This document shows positions 8,807 through 17,086 of a stretch of DNA of 64,000 nucleotides, one piece after another. Origin of the DNA: Streptomyces monomycini (GTDB lineage Bacteria; Actinomycetota; Actinomycetes; Streptomycetales; Streptomycetaceae). Made by a program: the position numbers and the translations under genes. The number at the start of each line of letters is the position of its first letter. Positions within the stretch are counted from its first letter, which is position 1. The stretch lies in assembly GCF_022271435.1 (NCBI RefSeq), contig NZ_JAFIQY010000029.1, positions 41,791 through 105,790 of the forward strand, in the 5' to 3' direction. The notes beneath the pieces were generated by a model, which worked only from the letters and a program-made list of their open reading frames with translations, had not been told where the DNA came from and did not search any database.

Positions 8807-8833
8807 TGTCACACCTGCGGGGGCTGCCTCGTC
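8807..8833 (+). promoter_or_regulatory. ECF41-type promoter TGTCACA-N16-CGTC
   Basis: TGTCACA (8807-8813) and CGTC (8830-8833) are separated by exactly 16 nt. This matches the -35/-10 pattern published for ECF41 sigma factors. It begins immediately after the sigma stop codon and points toward the cupin and AhpD-like genes, so the sigma factor very likely switches on this operon. The leader would be about 160 nt. Confidence 0.75.
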
Positions 8834-9002
8834 TCCCTGGCGAGAACGGAAAATCGGGCGACGAAGGACGCGGAGGTGAGATCGGTCGTGCCGAACAGCG
8901 TCTATCCGCCTGCTGCGGCTTTCTGACAACGAGCTGCTGCGAGCCCGCGTGTGAACGGGCTGCGCGCCTGTGTCGCTCCCCCGAGCAAGGATCTGTCCCA
9001 TC

Positions 9003-9470
9003 ATGATCAGAATGCGGATCGCCGGTGGCCTCCTGGCAGTTGCCACGCTGACTGCGGTCACGGCCTGCGGCAACTCAGCCCCGGCCGCCCACGCCCACGC
9101 CTCGACGTCGGCTTCGGCCGTCGCGTCGGAGCACCCCACTGATTCCCTCAAGCCCCTGCTCCAGCAGGACCTTCCGAACGTGAAGGGCAAGACCTTCACG
9201 TCGGCGATCGTCGACTTCCCGCCCAATGCCCGCGCGGCCCCGCACCGGCACGGCCATGCGTTCACCTACGCGTACGTCCTCGAAGGCAGCGTACGCAGCA
9301 AGCTCGAAGGCAAGCCCGCGACCACCTACCACCGGGGCGATCACTGGGTCGAGCCCCCGGGCACCCACCACGTCCTAGCCGAGAACACCAGCGCGACCAA
9401 GCCGGCCAAGCTGCTCATCGTTGTCATTGCCAACCCCGGCGAGGCACTCAAGACCGACGACCCGAAGTAG
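9003..9470 (+). CDS. Cupin-domain lipoprotein
   Basis: The 155-aa protein has a lipoprotein signal (MIRMRIAGG, hydrophobic core, lipobox VTAC) and a C-terminal single cupin. Cupin motif 1 includes PHRHGHAFTYAYVLEGS, and motif 2 is GDHWVEPPGTHHVLAEN. The histidines in both motifs can bind a metal. It would sit outside the membrane, as a metal-dependent sensor or enzyme for a small (possibly oxidised) compound. It lies between the ECF41-type promoter and the AhpD-like gene. ATG 9003 is chosen since it directly starts the signal peptide; AAGGA lies 11 nt upstream. Confidence 0.8.
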   Translation: MIRMRIAGGLLAVATLTAVTACGNSAPAAHAHASTSASAVASEHPTDSLKPLLQQDLPNVKGKTFTSAIVDFPPNARAAPHRHGHAFTYAYVLEGSVRSKLEGKPATTYHRGDHWVEPPGTHHVLAENTSATKPAKLLIVVIANPGEALKTDDPK

Positions 9471-9599
9471 CCGGGCGCCACGCAAGCGAGCGGCCGCTCT
9501 ATGCCCGGCCCGACTCCGTCCTGGGCTCTGCCGAACACACGTCGGCCTCTTCGCCGTGCCTGAAGGACGGACGAGGCCACACGAACCAAAGAAGGAACA

Positions 9600-10058
9600 A
9601 TGAACGACACCCGTCGCGTCAACATCGCCAAGCAGCACCCGGCCTCCTACAAAGCCCTCACCGCCCTGAACGAGGAGGTGCAGCAGACCATGGCAGCGGT
9701 CGGCCTCGACCCGCTCCTGGTGGAGCTGCTGAAGATCCGTGCCTCCCAGATCAATGGCTGCGCGTTCTGCCTGCGCATGCACGTCCGCGATGCCCTCCAG
9801 ATGGGCGAGAGCCCCGACCGGATCGCCGTACTGCCCGGCTGGGAGGAGACCGACTACTTCTCCGAGACCGACCGCGCCGCCCTCCGTCTGACCGAGGCCG
9901 TCACACGGGTGGCGGACGGGCACGTCAGCGACGAGGACTACAACGCCGCAGCGGCCGTACTCACCGAGGACCAGGTCTCGGCCCTCATCTGGCTGGCCAT
10001 CGTGATGAACGCCTTCAACCGCCTCGCGATCGCCAGCCGATACACCGTCGCAGGCTGA
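9600..10058 (+). CDS. AhpD-like carboxymuconolactone decarboxylase family protein
   Basis: The 152-aa protein has the AhpD core motif GCAFCLRMHVRDA near residues 57-69. Its CxxC pair and following His form the peroxidase-type redox site of alkylhydroperoxidase/CMD proteins. AAGAAGGAAC lies just before the ATG. CMD proteins are one of the three COE partner classes of ECF41 sigma factors, and this gene lies in the same orientation behind the sigma gene and its promoter. A role in removing a peroxide or organic stressor is likely; the substrate is unknown. Confidence 0.9.
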   Translation: MNDTRRVNIAKQHPASYKALTALNEEVQQTMAAVGLDPLLVELLKIRASQINGCAFCLRMHVRDALQMGESPDRIAVLPGWEETDYFSETDRAALRLTEAVTRVADGHVSDEDYNAAAAVLTEDQVSALIWLAIVMNAFNRLAIASRYTVAG

Positions 10059-10411
10059 CCTCGACGCCGGCACCGGCGGCGAGAACGGCTCATGGGCCCC
10101 CTGAGGTAGGCCTGACATTTGACACCAGAACCTAGCCGAGAACCGACCCGCATCCATCACTCACTGTGACCACTTGGCGTGAACCCCAGGCTCCCAACTG
10201 CCGCCAAAAACCCGGCGCAGCACCACGAGCGAACTGCCGATGGCAGCATGGTCTCGGCGAAAGGGCGCGACCCCGTAGTTCGCGAAGCCTCCAGACGCGG
10301 GCTGTGGCCGGTGTGCTGCACGTGCAGCACAGTCCCCGTTCGAGCGGGATCGAGGAGGACTCAGCCGGATCGAATTAGCGGGTTCTGTCCGACTTTTTTA
10401 GAAAACCCCAG

Positions 10412-10519
10412 GTGAGAAGCGTCATCTTGACGGGTTCAAATCCCACCGCTACCGCTTGTAGCACCCCTCTGATCTGCGGAGACGCGGTCAGGGGGGTGTT
10501 TTGCGTGGGGCGCGTGCAG
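10412..10519 (+). repeat. Direct repeat copy 1: tRNA-3'-end-like segment plus terminator
   Basis: About 108 bp here recur, with roughly 80-85% identity, at 13202-13308. The left part contains GGTTCAAATCCCACCGCTAC, which looks like the T-loop and 3' acceptor strand of a tRNA. However, the T stem does not pair fully and no 5' half of a tRNA exists upstream. The right part is a terminator hairpin. Such 3'-end copies are typical of integration (att) sites left by integrative elements. Probable island boundary. Confidence 0.6.
10462..10498 (+). terminator. Terminator hairpin within direct repeat copy 1
   Basis: CACCCCTCTGA (10462-10472) pairs with TCAGGGGGGTG (10488-10498) with one G-T wobble, followed by a T tract. 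The equivalent hairpin in copy 2 is at 13250-13285. Confidence 0.6.
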
Positions 10520-10699
10520 CGCGGTGGTGTTGCACGTGCCGCAGGCGTGACCTGCTGACGTCCGGCAGAAGCTTTCATAACGGGCAGCGGATTCGAGAAG
10601 CAATGGAAGCGGCAAGGGCCACACGAGAATGCGTAGGCCAGTTCGGGAGGGTCGGCGCACCTGCGTCGGCAGCGGATCACGGATGGCTGGAGCCGTGCC

Positions 10700-11731
10700 T
10701 TGCACGGCTACCAAGGCGATGCGAAGAAGCTGGATGCTGAAGCCAAAGCCGCGCACGACAAGCTCGACATGGCCAAGGAGCGGGAGAACAACGCCAGTAA
10801 CAACCCGGACCTGAAGCTGGCCCACCAGACATTCGATGACGCGGCTTCCCTGCAGAACGCGCAGGCCCGGCTGGACAGGGCCACGTCGGCACTCAACGAC
10901 GCGCGGGGCTCCGTCAAAGATGCGCAGGATCTCCTCTCGTCCATCAAGCGGCGAGCCCACGATGTGGAGAGCGAACACTCGTCCACAGCGCGGGGCAAGG
11001 CCAGCGCGATCCGCGACGCGACAGACAAACTGGCGCCCGAGGAGCCCGGCTGGTTCGCCAAGGCCATGGACTGGCTGGACGACAACCTCACGGATGTGCT
11101 GGGCACGGTCGCTGCGATCGCGGGCCTTCTTGCCTTGATCTTGAGTGGTCCCATAGGCGTGGCGTTTCTCCTGGTTGCCGCCACAGCGAGCGCAGCCACT
11201 CTGGCTTCCCGTCTGTCGGACCCCGCCGTCAGGGCTTCGCTCATGGACGGTTTCACCAAAGGTGAGTTCGACGCTGACTTCTGGAGCAACGCGGTAGGGG
11301 TGGCCGGGGACACGCTGGGCATGGTGCCTGGAGTCGGCGCCGTGGCCCGTGGCATCAACGGAGCAGTCCGCTCGGCCGGCGCTGCAACCGAGGCTCTGAC
11401 CCTCACCGACCGCTTGGCGAGCGCAGGTAGCAAGACGTGGTTGGCCGCGAACCGGATCGCTGGGGCCGAAAACCCTCTGACCACTTGGATGGTCAGGGGT
11501 GCCGCAGACCCAGCGCGGGCCTCGCGGATGATCGATCTCGGTGTCGCCGGTGCCGGGGCCGCGACCGGCACTTACGGAACGGCCAAGGACCTGATCGACG
11601 CTTTGGACGACGACACGGCCAACAACGTGGGCACCGGAATGGACGGCGCCCGCGCCGGCAGTTTCGACGGTGCCGGTCACGGCGCTACGGCCCTGAAAAC
11701 TCTGAAGGTGCTTCTCGATGTCGGCCACTGA
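10700..11731 (+). CDS. Type VII-secretion-like polymorphic-toxin backbone protein, likely 5'-truncated
   Basis: The 343-aa frame starts with a TTG that lacks a ribosome binding site. The same frame stays open back to 10637 (reading WSRALHGYQGDAKKLDAEA) without a start, so the N-terminus seems lost at the island edge. Residues 5-110 are coiled coil. After that come a Trp-rich helix (GWFAKAMDWLDDNL), a hydrophobic pair of helices (115-165) and DTLGMVPGVGAVARGING. From memory this layout matches Streptomyces WXG/T7SS-type toxin carriers, but the C-terminus has no toxin domain. It overlaps the next gene by 14 nt. Confidence 0.5.
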   Translation: MHGYQGDAKKLDAEAKAAHDKLDMAKERENNASNNPDLKLAHQTFDDAASLQNAQARLDRATSALNDARGSVKDAQDLLSSIKRRAHDVESEHSSTARGKASAIRDATDKLAPEEPGWFAKAMDWLDDNLTDVLGTVAAIAGLLALILSGPIGVAFLLVAATASAATLASRLSDPAVRASLMDGFTKGEFDADFWSNAVGVAGDTLGMVPGVGAVARGINGAVRSAGAATEALTLTDRLASAGSKTWLAANRIAGAENPLTTWMVRGAADPARASRMIDLGVAGAGAATGTYGTAKDLIDALDDDTANNVGTGMDGARAGSFDGAGHGATALKTLKVLLDVGH

Positions 11732-12395
11732 GGGAAGCACGCATGAGTTCGCCATCGATGGATCGGCGATGACTGGCGAATGCGACATCTGGTTCGCCTT
11801 GCCGCCCGGGTTCATCGAGGTACCGCTGGTCCCCGATGCCGACGCAACGGCGGACGATTTGGAGTTGCTCTCCGCCCTCGTACCGGAGGAACAGTACGGA
11901 GCGTTCCGCGAGCGCGTGCAGAAAGCTCGCGCCATGGGGGTTCTACTGGCGCGTAGCGGCGCCGTCCATCTCTCGATAGGGGTGCACCACGACGAGTCGG
12001 GCGGTGTTGTGCACTCTGTGTTTCTGATCAAGTGGGAGGAACTGCCGTGGACCCCACCGAAGCTCGCGGCGGCGAAGGCTGCGCTGGCCTCAGGAGGGGC
12101 CCGTAACGCCGACCTTGTGGATCTGCCCTGTGGTCCGGCAGCCGTGGTGGAGAGTCTGGACCATCGCGAGGGCCAAGAGGTCTTTCAGATGACCGCTTAC
12201 CTACCGCATCCCGAAGGCCGTCGCGTCGCCGTGCTGGCGCTGAGCACAACGGCCGAGTCCGGCCACGAGCACTACCGCGACGTGTTCCACGACATCATCG
12301 GCATGGTGAGCTTCGACAATCCTCTTCCGCCGCGTCTGCGCGAGCAGGTGCCGGAGGCCCGGGAAGTTGCCGCTGCGCGAGACGCATTCGGCTGA
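11718..12395 (+). CDS. Unrecognised 225-aa protein of the T7SS-like island
   Basis: Soluble protein with no signal or membrane segment. It begins with an acidic N-terminus and an IWFALPPGF motif, has an alpha/beta pattern, and ends with a helical tail (REQVPEAREVAAARDA). The start overlaps the stop of the upstream gene, so translation is probably coupled; ATG 11769 is a possible later start. In position it resembles accessory or chaperone-like partners of WXG-type proteins, but nothing in the sequence proves this. Confidence 0.6.
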   Translation: MSATEGSTHEFAIDGSAMTGECDIWFALPPGFIEVPLVPDADATADDLELLSALVPEEQYGAFRERVQKARAMGVLLARSGAVHLSIGVHHDESGGVVHSVFLIKWEELPWTPPKLAAAKAALASGGARNADLVDLPCGPAAVVESLDHREGQEVFQMTAYLPHPEGRRVAVLALSTTAESGHEHYRDVFHDIIGMVSFDNPLPPRLREQVPEAREVAAARDAFG

Positions 12396-12405
12396 CGAGG
12401 AACTT

Positions 12406-13029
12406 GTGAGGGCAGAGATGACGTCTCCGGTGCACTGCAAGACAGCCTGGGAAGACCCGGCCACCCGCCGGGCTTGGCGCCGTACCGCGGTGCTCCGGTG
12501 TGCTGCTCTGCCGGCCTGGCTGCTGGGTTTCCTCGCGTGGCTTTTCGCCGTCGTCATGACGCCGGTCTGGCTGCTGGTGCTGTGGCTGCCGGTGCTCTGC
12601 GTCGGCATCTGGTACGCCCTGCTCGCGGTGGTCGCGGCGGCCTCCCTGGCCCGGACGCGCCGGGTGCTGCGCGTCTACCCGTGGCAGGCGGGCATCGCCG
12701 AGGCCAAGCCGAAGAAGAACGGCAGTACACAGTTTGCCGTGCCGGACCCGGAACGGCCGGAGAAAACCGTGAGCCTCGGCTATGGCGGCCTGATCGGAAC
12801 GAGGAGGCACTTCTGGGTCCGCGCGGTGAAGGACGGCCAGGTTGCCGGAACCTGGTTCGCGGGCGACCCCAGATACCTGGGCGTCGTCGCCGTCCCTGGG
12901 CCACGGCACCTCCTGTGGGTCGCCCAACGGGAGGCGACGGACTCCCGTATGTCGCCCCGCAAGAAGGGCGTCAGCCCTGGGGCACGAGCGCTTGCACGTG
13001 CCGCCGGTGCGCGGGTCGGGATGGACTGA
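12406..13029 (+). CDS. Membrane protein of the T7SS-like island
   Basis: The roughly 207-aa protein has two close transmembrane helices (residues about 30-80, including WLLGFLAWLFAVVM and LLVLWLPVLCVGIW) and then a cytoplasmic domain of about 110 residues. GAGG lies 6 nt before GTG 12406; ATG 12418 is the alternative start. It is third in the island operon and is followed by a hairpin. A decayed, internally deleted copy lies at 17630-17910. Family not recognised. Confidence 0.65.
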   Translation: MRAEMTSPVHCKTAWEDPATRRAWRRTAVLRCAALPAWLLGFLAWLFAVVMTPVWLLVLWLPVLCVGIWYALLAVVAAASLARTRRVLRVYPWQAGIAEAKPKKNGSTQFAVPDPERPEKTVSLGYGGLIGTRRHFWVRAVKDGQVAGTWFAGDPRYLGVVAVPGPRHLLWVAQREATDSRMSPRKKGVSPGARALARAAGARVGMD

Positions 13030-13095
13030 TCTACCGTACGCATCCGCTGGAACAGCGCGCTAAGAGGCCGCTGAGGTAGCGGCGACTCGGCACCG

Positions 13096-13140
13096 GGGCC
13101 TGGGCTTTGCCCCTGCACCACAGAAGCAAAGCCCAGGGGC
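13096..13140 (+). terminator. Hairpin after the T7SS-like island genes
   Basis: TGGGCTTTGC (13100-13109) pairs perfectly with GCAAAGCCCA (13125-13134), extended by GGCC at the base. It lies about 70 nt past the stop of the membrane gene. Confidence 0.55.
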
Positions 13141-13201
13141 CAGGCAGGATCTGGGAGCAGCACATCGGCACCCTCTGTGCAGCTCTTGGGAAAAGTCGCA
13201 C

Positions 13202-13308
13202 GCGAGAAGCGTCGTCCCGTCGGCTTCACATCCCCCGCTACCGCTTGCACACCCCTCTGATCTGCGGAAACGCGGTCAGGGGGTGTTCTGCGCAGGGCAC
13301 GTGTACCG
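13202..13308 (+). repeat. Direct repeat copy 2: tRNA-3'-end-like segment plus terminator
   Basis: This matches 10412-10519 base for base over long blocks, for example GAGAAGCGTC, CGCTACCGCTTG and CACCCCTCTGATCTGCGG. The T-loop-like part is more decayed here (GGCTTCACATCCCC). Together with copy 1 it encloses the three genes at 10.7-13.0 kb. Confidence 0.6.
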
Positions 13309-13504
13309 CCGCTACCGCTGCCAACCGCCGGAGCAGCCGCAAACCGGCGCCGCAGTGCAAGACGCCCGCCTTGTCCAGTGCCCGCACATGGCTCGGGGCG
13401 CAGCCGGCCGCTCCCCCGTCCACCCGGGGTGGAGACGTCTGTCAACCCGCCGCTCAACCCGCGGGCTGACGTTCTGTGGCCGCGTCCGGAGCAGTCTTAC
13501 GGCC

Positions 13505-14023
13505 ATGACCATCACCGATTACTTCGTCAACGGGATCCTCATCCTGCTCGTCCTGCGCCAGGTACGCGAGGGCCGGCTGAGCCTGTTCAACCTGGTGCTT
13601 CCCGTCGTCCTGGTCGTCGGTGTCGCCGTGTACTACCTGCGGTCGGTGCCGACGTCCGGCAACGACCTCGTTCTCGAGATGGCGTTGGCCGGCTCGGGAG
13701 CCGTGCTCGGAGTGCTCTGCGGGGTCGCCACGCGCCTGCGGCGCAAGTCCGACGGCGTCTACGTCAAGGCGGGGCTCGCCGCCGCGGCCCTGTGGGTCTT
13801 CGGTATGGCCTTGCGCGTGTGCTTCGCCTTCGCCGCCGATCACGGGGCCGGAGACGCCATCGCCGACTTCAGCCGCGGCAACGACATTTCCGGGGCCCAG
13901 GCATGGGTGGCGGCCTTCGTCCTGATGGCACTGGGCCAGGCGGTCGCCCGGCTGGCAGTGATCCGCTACCGGGCCTACCGGCTGTCCTCTTCGCTGCCTG
14001 CCGCGCGCCCGGCGGCGGTGTGA
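13505..14023 (+). CDS. Integral membrane protein (DUF1453-like)
   Basis: The 172-aa protein has about five transmembrane helices. The polar pattern between helices 1 and 2 is LRQVREGRLS, typical of the CcdC/DUF1453 family of small membrane proteins with unknown role. It begins ATGACCATCACC at 13505 with no strong ribosome binding site. It lies directly upstream of a two-component system in the same direction (62-nt gap) and may be part of that unit. Family call tentative. Confidence 0.6.
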   Translation: MTITDYFVNGILILLVLRQVREGRLSLFNLVLPVVLVVGVAVYYLRSVPTSGNDLVLEMALAGSGAVLGVLCGVATRLRRKSDGVYVKAGLAAAALWVFGMALRVCFAFAADHGAGDAIADFSRGNDISGAQAWVAAFVLMALGQAVARLAVIRYRAYRLSSSLPAARPAAV

Positions 14024-14085
14024 TCAACGCCCGTGGGCGGCTGGGCCCGGTCTCCTCCTCACCAGTTCCTTCTATGCTGCACGGT

Positions 14086-15345
14086 ATGAGCTCAACGCCG
14101 CCCGGCGGTCGTGAGGGAGACAGTCCCAGAGTGGCGGCGGCCCGGTCGCGTGCGGCCGTACGTGCCACGCGTCAGGCTGCGCGGATGCACCTGATGCTGT
14201 GGGGCGTCCTGGTCCTCACCATCGCCTCGGTCCTCCAGAGCCGGCCGCACCCGGGGGCGTCCGGCGTACCCCTCGTCATCAGCCTGGCGCTGGCCGGATG
14301 CGTACTGTCGCTGATCTTCTCGGCCCTGACCCGCGACACCGGGAGATCGGAGGCGGCCACTGCCGGGCTGCCGCTGATCCTGGGCGTGAGCGGCAACGTG
14401 CTGGCGGCGTTCCAGCCGGCCTCCCTGACCGTGGTCCCCGTCTCCACGGCCGTGGCGATGCTCTTCGCGCGCTTGCGGCCGCGCCTCGCCCTCCTGCTTG
14501 CCACACCTCTGACCGTGGCGGTCGCGGCCATCACCGCCTACGCCGGCCCGCCCGGCAACGCGTTCCAGGCAGCGGTGGCCGGCGCGCTGCTGTGCGTGGT
14601 GCTCGGTGCCGTCTGCTTCTTCGTCCGCCAGGCCCGTCTCCGGCACGACCACACCGAACTGCTGCTGGCCGAACTCGACGACTCACGCGAGGCGCAGGCG
14701 CGTGCCGCCGCCGTCGCTGAACGCAGCCGGATCGCCCGCGACCTGCACGACATCCTGGCGCAGTCCCTGTCCGCGCTCGCCGTGCAGCTGGCGGGCGCCC
14801 GCAAGCTCGCCGAGCGTGACCACGTCGACCCGGCGCTGCACCAGCTGATCGTACGCAGCGGTGAACTGACCCGGGAGGGCCTATCCGACGCGCGCAGGGC
14901 CGTCGCCGCCTTGCGCGGGGACGACGTGCCCATGGCCGACCAGCTCACTTCCCTGGTCGACCGATGCCGCCGCGACCTCGCACTGCCCATCACGATGTCG
15001 GTGACCGGACAGCCCCGGGCACTCGCGCCGGAGGCACACCTCGCGTTCTACAGAGGAGCCCAGGAGGCGCTCACCAACGCCGCCCGATACGCCGGTTCAC
15101 CGACCACCGTGGCGCTGCGCTACACCCCGCATGCCACCGTACTGACCGTCTCGGATCAGGGCCGGGCTGCCGACGAGGACGACGCAGGCGGCGTGGCCAC
15201 GGACTCCGGCCCGTCCCCAGCCAAGTGGACGGGCGGCGGGAACGGGCTGCGGGGCATGCGCGAACGTATCGAACGGGTCGGCGGCAGCACCCACGCCGGC
15301 CCCGCCGGACAGGGGTGGACTGTGGAGATGGAAGTACCGGTATGA
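14086..15345 (+). CDS. NarL-type sensor histidine kinase
   Basis: The 419-aa kinase has an N-terminal membrane region of about five or six helices (residues 30-170), then the HisKA_3 dimerisation box RIARDLHDILAQSLSAL with the phospho-accepting His. The HATPase_c domain follows with EALTNAARYA (N box) and GNGLRGMRERI (G box). No extracellular sensor domain is visible, so it is probably an intramembrane-sensing type. Its stop overlaps the start of the response regulator by 3 nt (ATGA), so the two are coupled. An in-frame ATG at 14074 is an alternative start. Confidence 0.92.
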   Translation: MSSTPPGGREGDSPRVAAARSRAAVRATRQAARMHLMLWGVLVLTIASVLQSRPHPGASGVPLVISLALAGCVLSLIFSALTRDTGRSEAATAGLPLILGVSGNVLAAFQPASLTVVPVSTAVAMLFARLRPRLALLLATPLTVAVAAITAYAGPPGNAFQAAVAGALLCVVLGAVCFFVRQARLRHDHTELLLAELDDSREAQARAAAVAERSRIARDLHDILAQSLSALAVQLAGARKLAERDHVDPALHQLIVRSGELTREGLSDARRAVAALRGDDVPMADQLTSLVDRCRRDLALPITMSVTGQPRALAPEAHLAFYRGAQEALTNAARYAGSPTTVALRYTPHATVLTVSDQGRAADEDDAGGVATDSGPSPAKWTGGGNGLRGMRERIERVGGSTHAGPAGQGWTVEMEVPV

Positions 15346-16079
15346 GCGAAGACGAGACCCCCATCAGCGTGCTGGTCGCCGATGACCAACGGGTGACCCG
15401 CGAGGGCCTGATGCTGCTGATCGGCCTGAACGCGGGCATGGAGGTCGTGGGCGGCGCGGCCGACGGTGCGGAGGCGGTGGCGCTGGCCCATGAGCACCAG
15501 CCGGATGTCGTACTGATGGACCTGTCCATGCCCGGCACGGACGGCATCACCGCAACCCGGACGCTCCGCGAGCAGGCCCCGGGGATCGCCGTGCTGGTGC
15601 TGACGACCTACGCGGACGACGCGTCGGTCTTCCCCGCACTGCAGGCGGGGGCGAAGGGGTACCTCACCAAGGACGTGGGCGCGGACGAGATCGAACGGGC
15701 GATCAAAGCCGTCCATGGCGGACAGGTGTGGATGGACCCGGTCGTGCAGGAGCGGCTGGTCGCAGCGGTCACCTCCGGCATGGCACCCCGGCCCGCGGCG
15801 GTCGCGGACGGCACCGCGCCGCTCCCCCCGGCCGCCACGCCCGAACCGGGCCGGCCGACGTGGCACACCCTCGCCCCGCTGCCCGAGCGTTTGACCGCAC
15901 GTGAAGCGGAAGTCCTGGCGCTGATCGCACAAGGACTGACCAACGCCGAGATCAGCGCACACCTCTTCCTCAGCCGCGCCACAGTCAAGACGCACATCAA
16001 CCGCATCTTCGCGAAGACCGGCGTACGCGATCGCGCGCAGGCCGTCCGCTACGCCTATCGCGCCGGGCTGGCCGGCTGA
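15342..16079 (+). CDS. NarL/FixJ response regulator
   Basis: The 245-aa regulator has a receiver domain with acidic pocket ADDQ, phospho-acceptor Asp in VVLMDLSMPG, switch Thr (LTTYAD) and Lys in GYLTKD. A proline-rich linker leads to a LuxR-type HTH (LTAREAEVLALIAQGLTNAE). It pairs with the kinase encoded just before it. Targets are unknown; the upstream membrane protein gene is one candidate. Confidence 0.93.
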   Translation: MSEDETPISVLVADDQRVTREGLMLLIGLNAGMEVVGGAADGAEAVALAHEHQPDVVLMDLSMPGTDGITATRTLREQAPGIAVLVLTTYADDASVFPALQAGAKGYLTKDVGADEIERAIKAVHGGQVWMDPVVQERLVAAVTSGMAPRPAAVADGTAPLPPAATPEPGRPTWHTLAPLPERLTAREAEVLALIAQGLTNAEISAHLFLSRATVKTHINRIFAKTGVRDRAQAVRYAYRAGLAG

Positions 16080-16239
16080 TCCTCGTCCTCGGCGCGCTGT
16101 TGCGCCTGGGACGCTTGTGTTGCCCGGACGCCCCGGAACGCGGTCCGGCAGGATCATGTGAGACCAAGCGGCACCGCATCGGCGCCTATGGCGTGGTGCC
16201 CGGGCAGTGACGCGCGTCCCGGGCAGGCTCCCCGCCCCC

Positions 16240-17022
16240 TTACAGCCGTGCCGACGCAGGCAAGGTGAGGATTTCGGCGCCGTCGTCGGTGATGGCGATG
16301 GTGTGCTCGCTGTGCGCGGTCCGGCAGCCCGTCGCGCTGCGCAGGGTCCAGCCGTCGGAGTCGGTGACGAGGGTGGCCGTGTCGGTCATGACCCACGGTT
16401 CCAGGGCGAGCAGGAGTCCGGGGCGCAGCTTGTAGCCGCGGCCGGGGCGTCCGGTGTTCGCGATGTGGGGGTCCTGGTGCATGGTCGAGCCGATGCCGTG
16501 GCCGCCGAACTCGGTGTTGATCGGGTAGCCCGCCTCGCCGAGGACCGTGCCGATGGCGTGGGAGAGGTCGCCGATGCGCGCCCCGGGCCTGGCGGCGGCG
16601 ATGCCGGCGGCGAGAGCGCGTTCGGTCGTCTCGATCAGCGCGACGCTCTCCGCCGGCCTGGCCTTGCCCACCAGGAAGCTGATCGCGGCGTCCGCGGCCA
16701 CCCCGCCCTTGGACACGGCGAGGTCGAGAGTCAGCAGGTCGCCGTCGGCGAGCGGGTAGTGGTGCGGCCGCCCGTGGAGCACCGCGTCGTTGACGGCCGT
16801 GCATATGTAGTGGCCGAACGGGCCGCGCCCGAAGGAAGGCGCGTAGTCGACGTAGCAGGACTGCGCCCCTGCCTCGGTGATCATCTCCTTGGCCCACTGG
16901 TCGATGTCCAGCAGGTTCGTCCCGACCGTGCTGCGCTGCTTCAGCGTGTGCAGGATGTCTCCGACCAGGGCGCCGGCGCCTCTCGCCCGCTCAAGACGGG
17001 CGGAGTTCAGGATCTCGATCAT
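16240..17022 (-). CDS. map: Type I methionine aminopeptidase
   Basis: The 260-aa enzyme removes N-terminal Met from nascent proteins. The metal and catalytic residues are all visible: VNDAVLHG (substrate His), LTLDLAV and AADAAIS (two Asp), GGHGIGSTMHQDP (His), LLALEPW (Glu) and SEHTIAI (Glu). It lacks an N-terminal SH3-binding zinc extension. It stands alone beside an XRE regulator, not in a ribosomal protein operon, so it is probably an extra, regulated paralog. A second, resistant MetAP would fit a product that inhibits the housekeeping enzyme; that is speculation. Confidence 0.93.
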   Translation of the reverse strand: MIEILNSARLERARGAGALVGDILHTLKQRSTVGTNLLDIDQWAKEMITEAGAQSCYVDYAPSFGRGPFGHYICTAVNDAVLHGRPHHYPLADGDLLTLDLAVSKGGVAADAAISFLVGKARPAESVALIETTERALAAGIAAARPGARIGDLSHAIGTVLGEAGYPINTEFGGHGIGSTMHQDPHIANTGRPGRGYKLRPGLLLALEPWVMTDTATLVTDSDGWTLRSATGCRTAHSEHTIAITDDGAEILTLPASARL

Positions 17023-17044
17023 GGGGGCCTCTCAGGTGTTTCCA

Positions 17045-17075
17045 ATAACTATCCCGGTATAACTGTACCGGTATT
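17045..17075. promoter_or_regulatory. Divergent promoter/operator between map and xre
   Basis: Only 64 bp separate the two starts. CCGGTAT occurs twice as a direct repeat 14 bp apart (17054-17060 and 17068-17074), and the second copy lies in the palindrome TACCGGTA (17066-17073). AT-rich -10-like boxes flank on both sides (TATTAA toward the XRE gene, TAGTTA toward map). This fits control of both genes by the XRE protein. Confidence 0.45.
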
Positions 17076-17086
17076 AAAATGGGGCC

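Noticed and set aside
10412..10460. Possible tRNA gene
   Set aside because: Only the T-loop and 3' acceptor-like strand are present; T-stem pairing is broken and no anticodon or D arm is found upstream.
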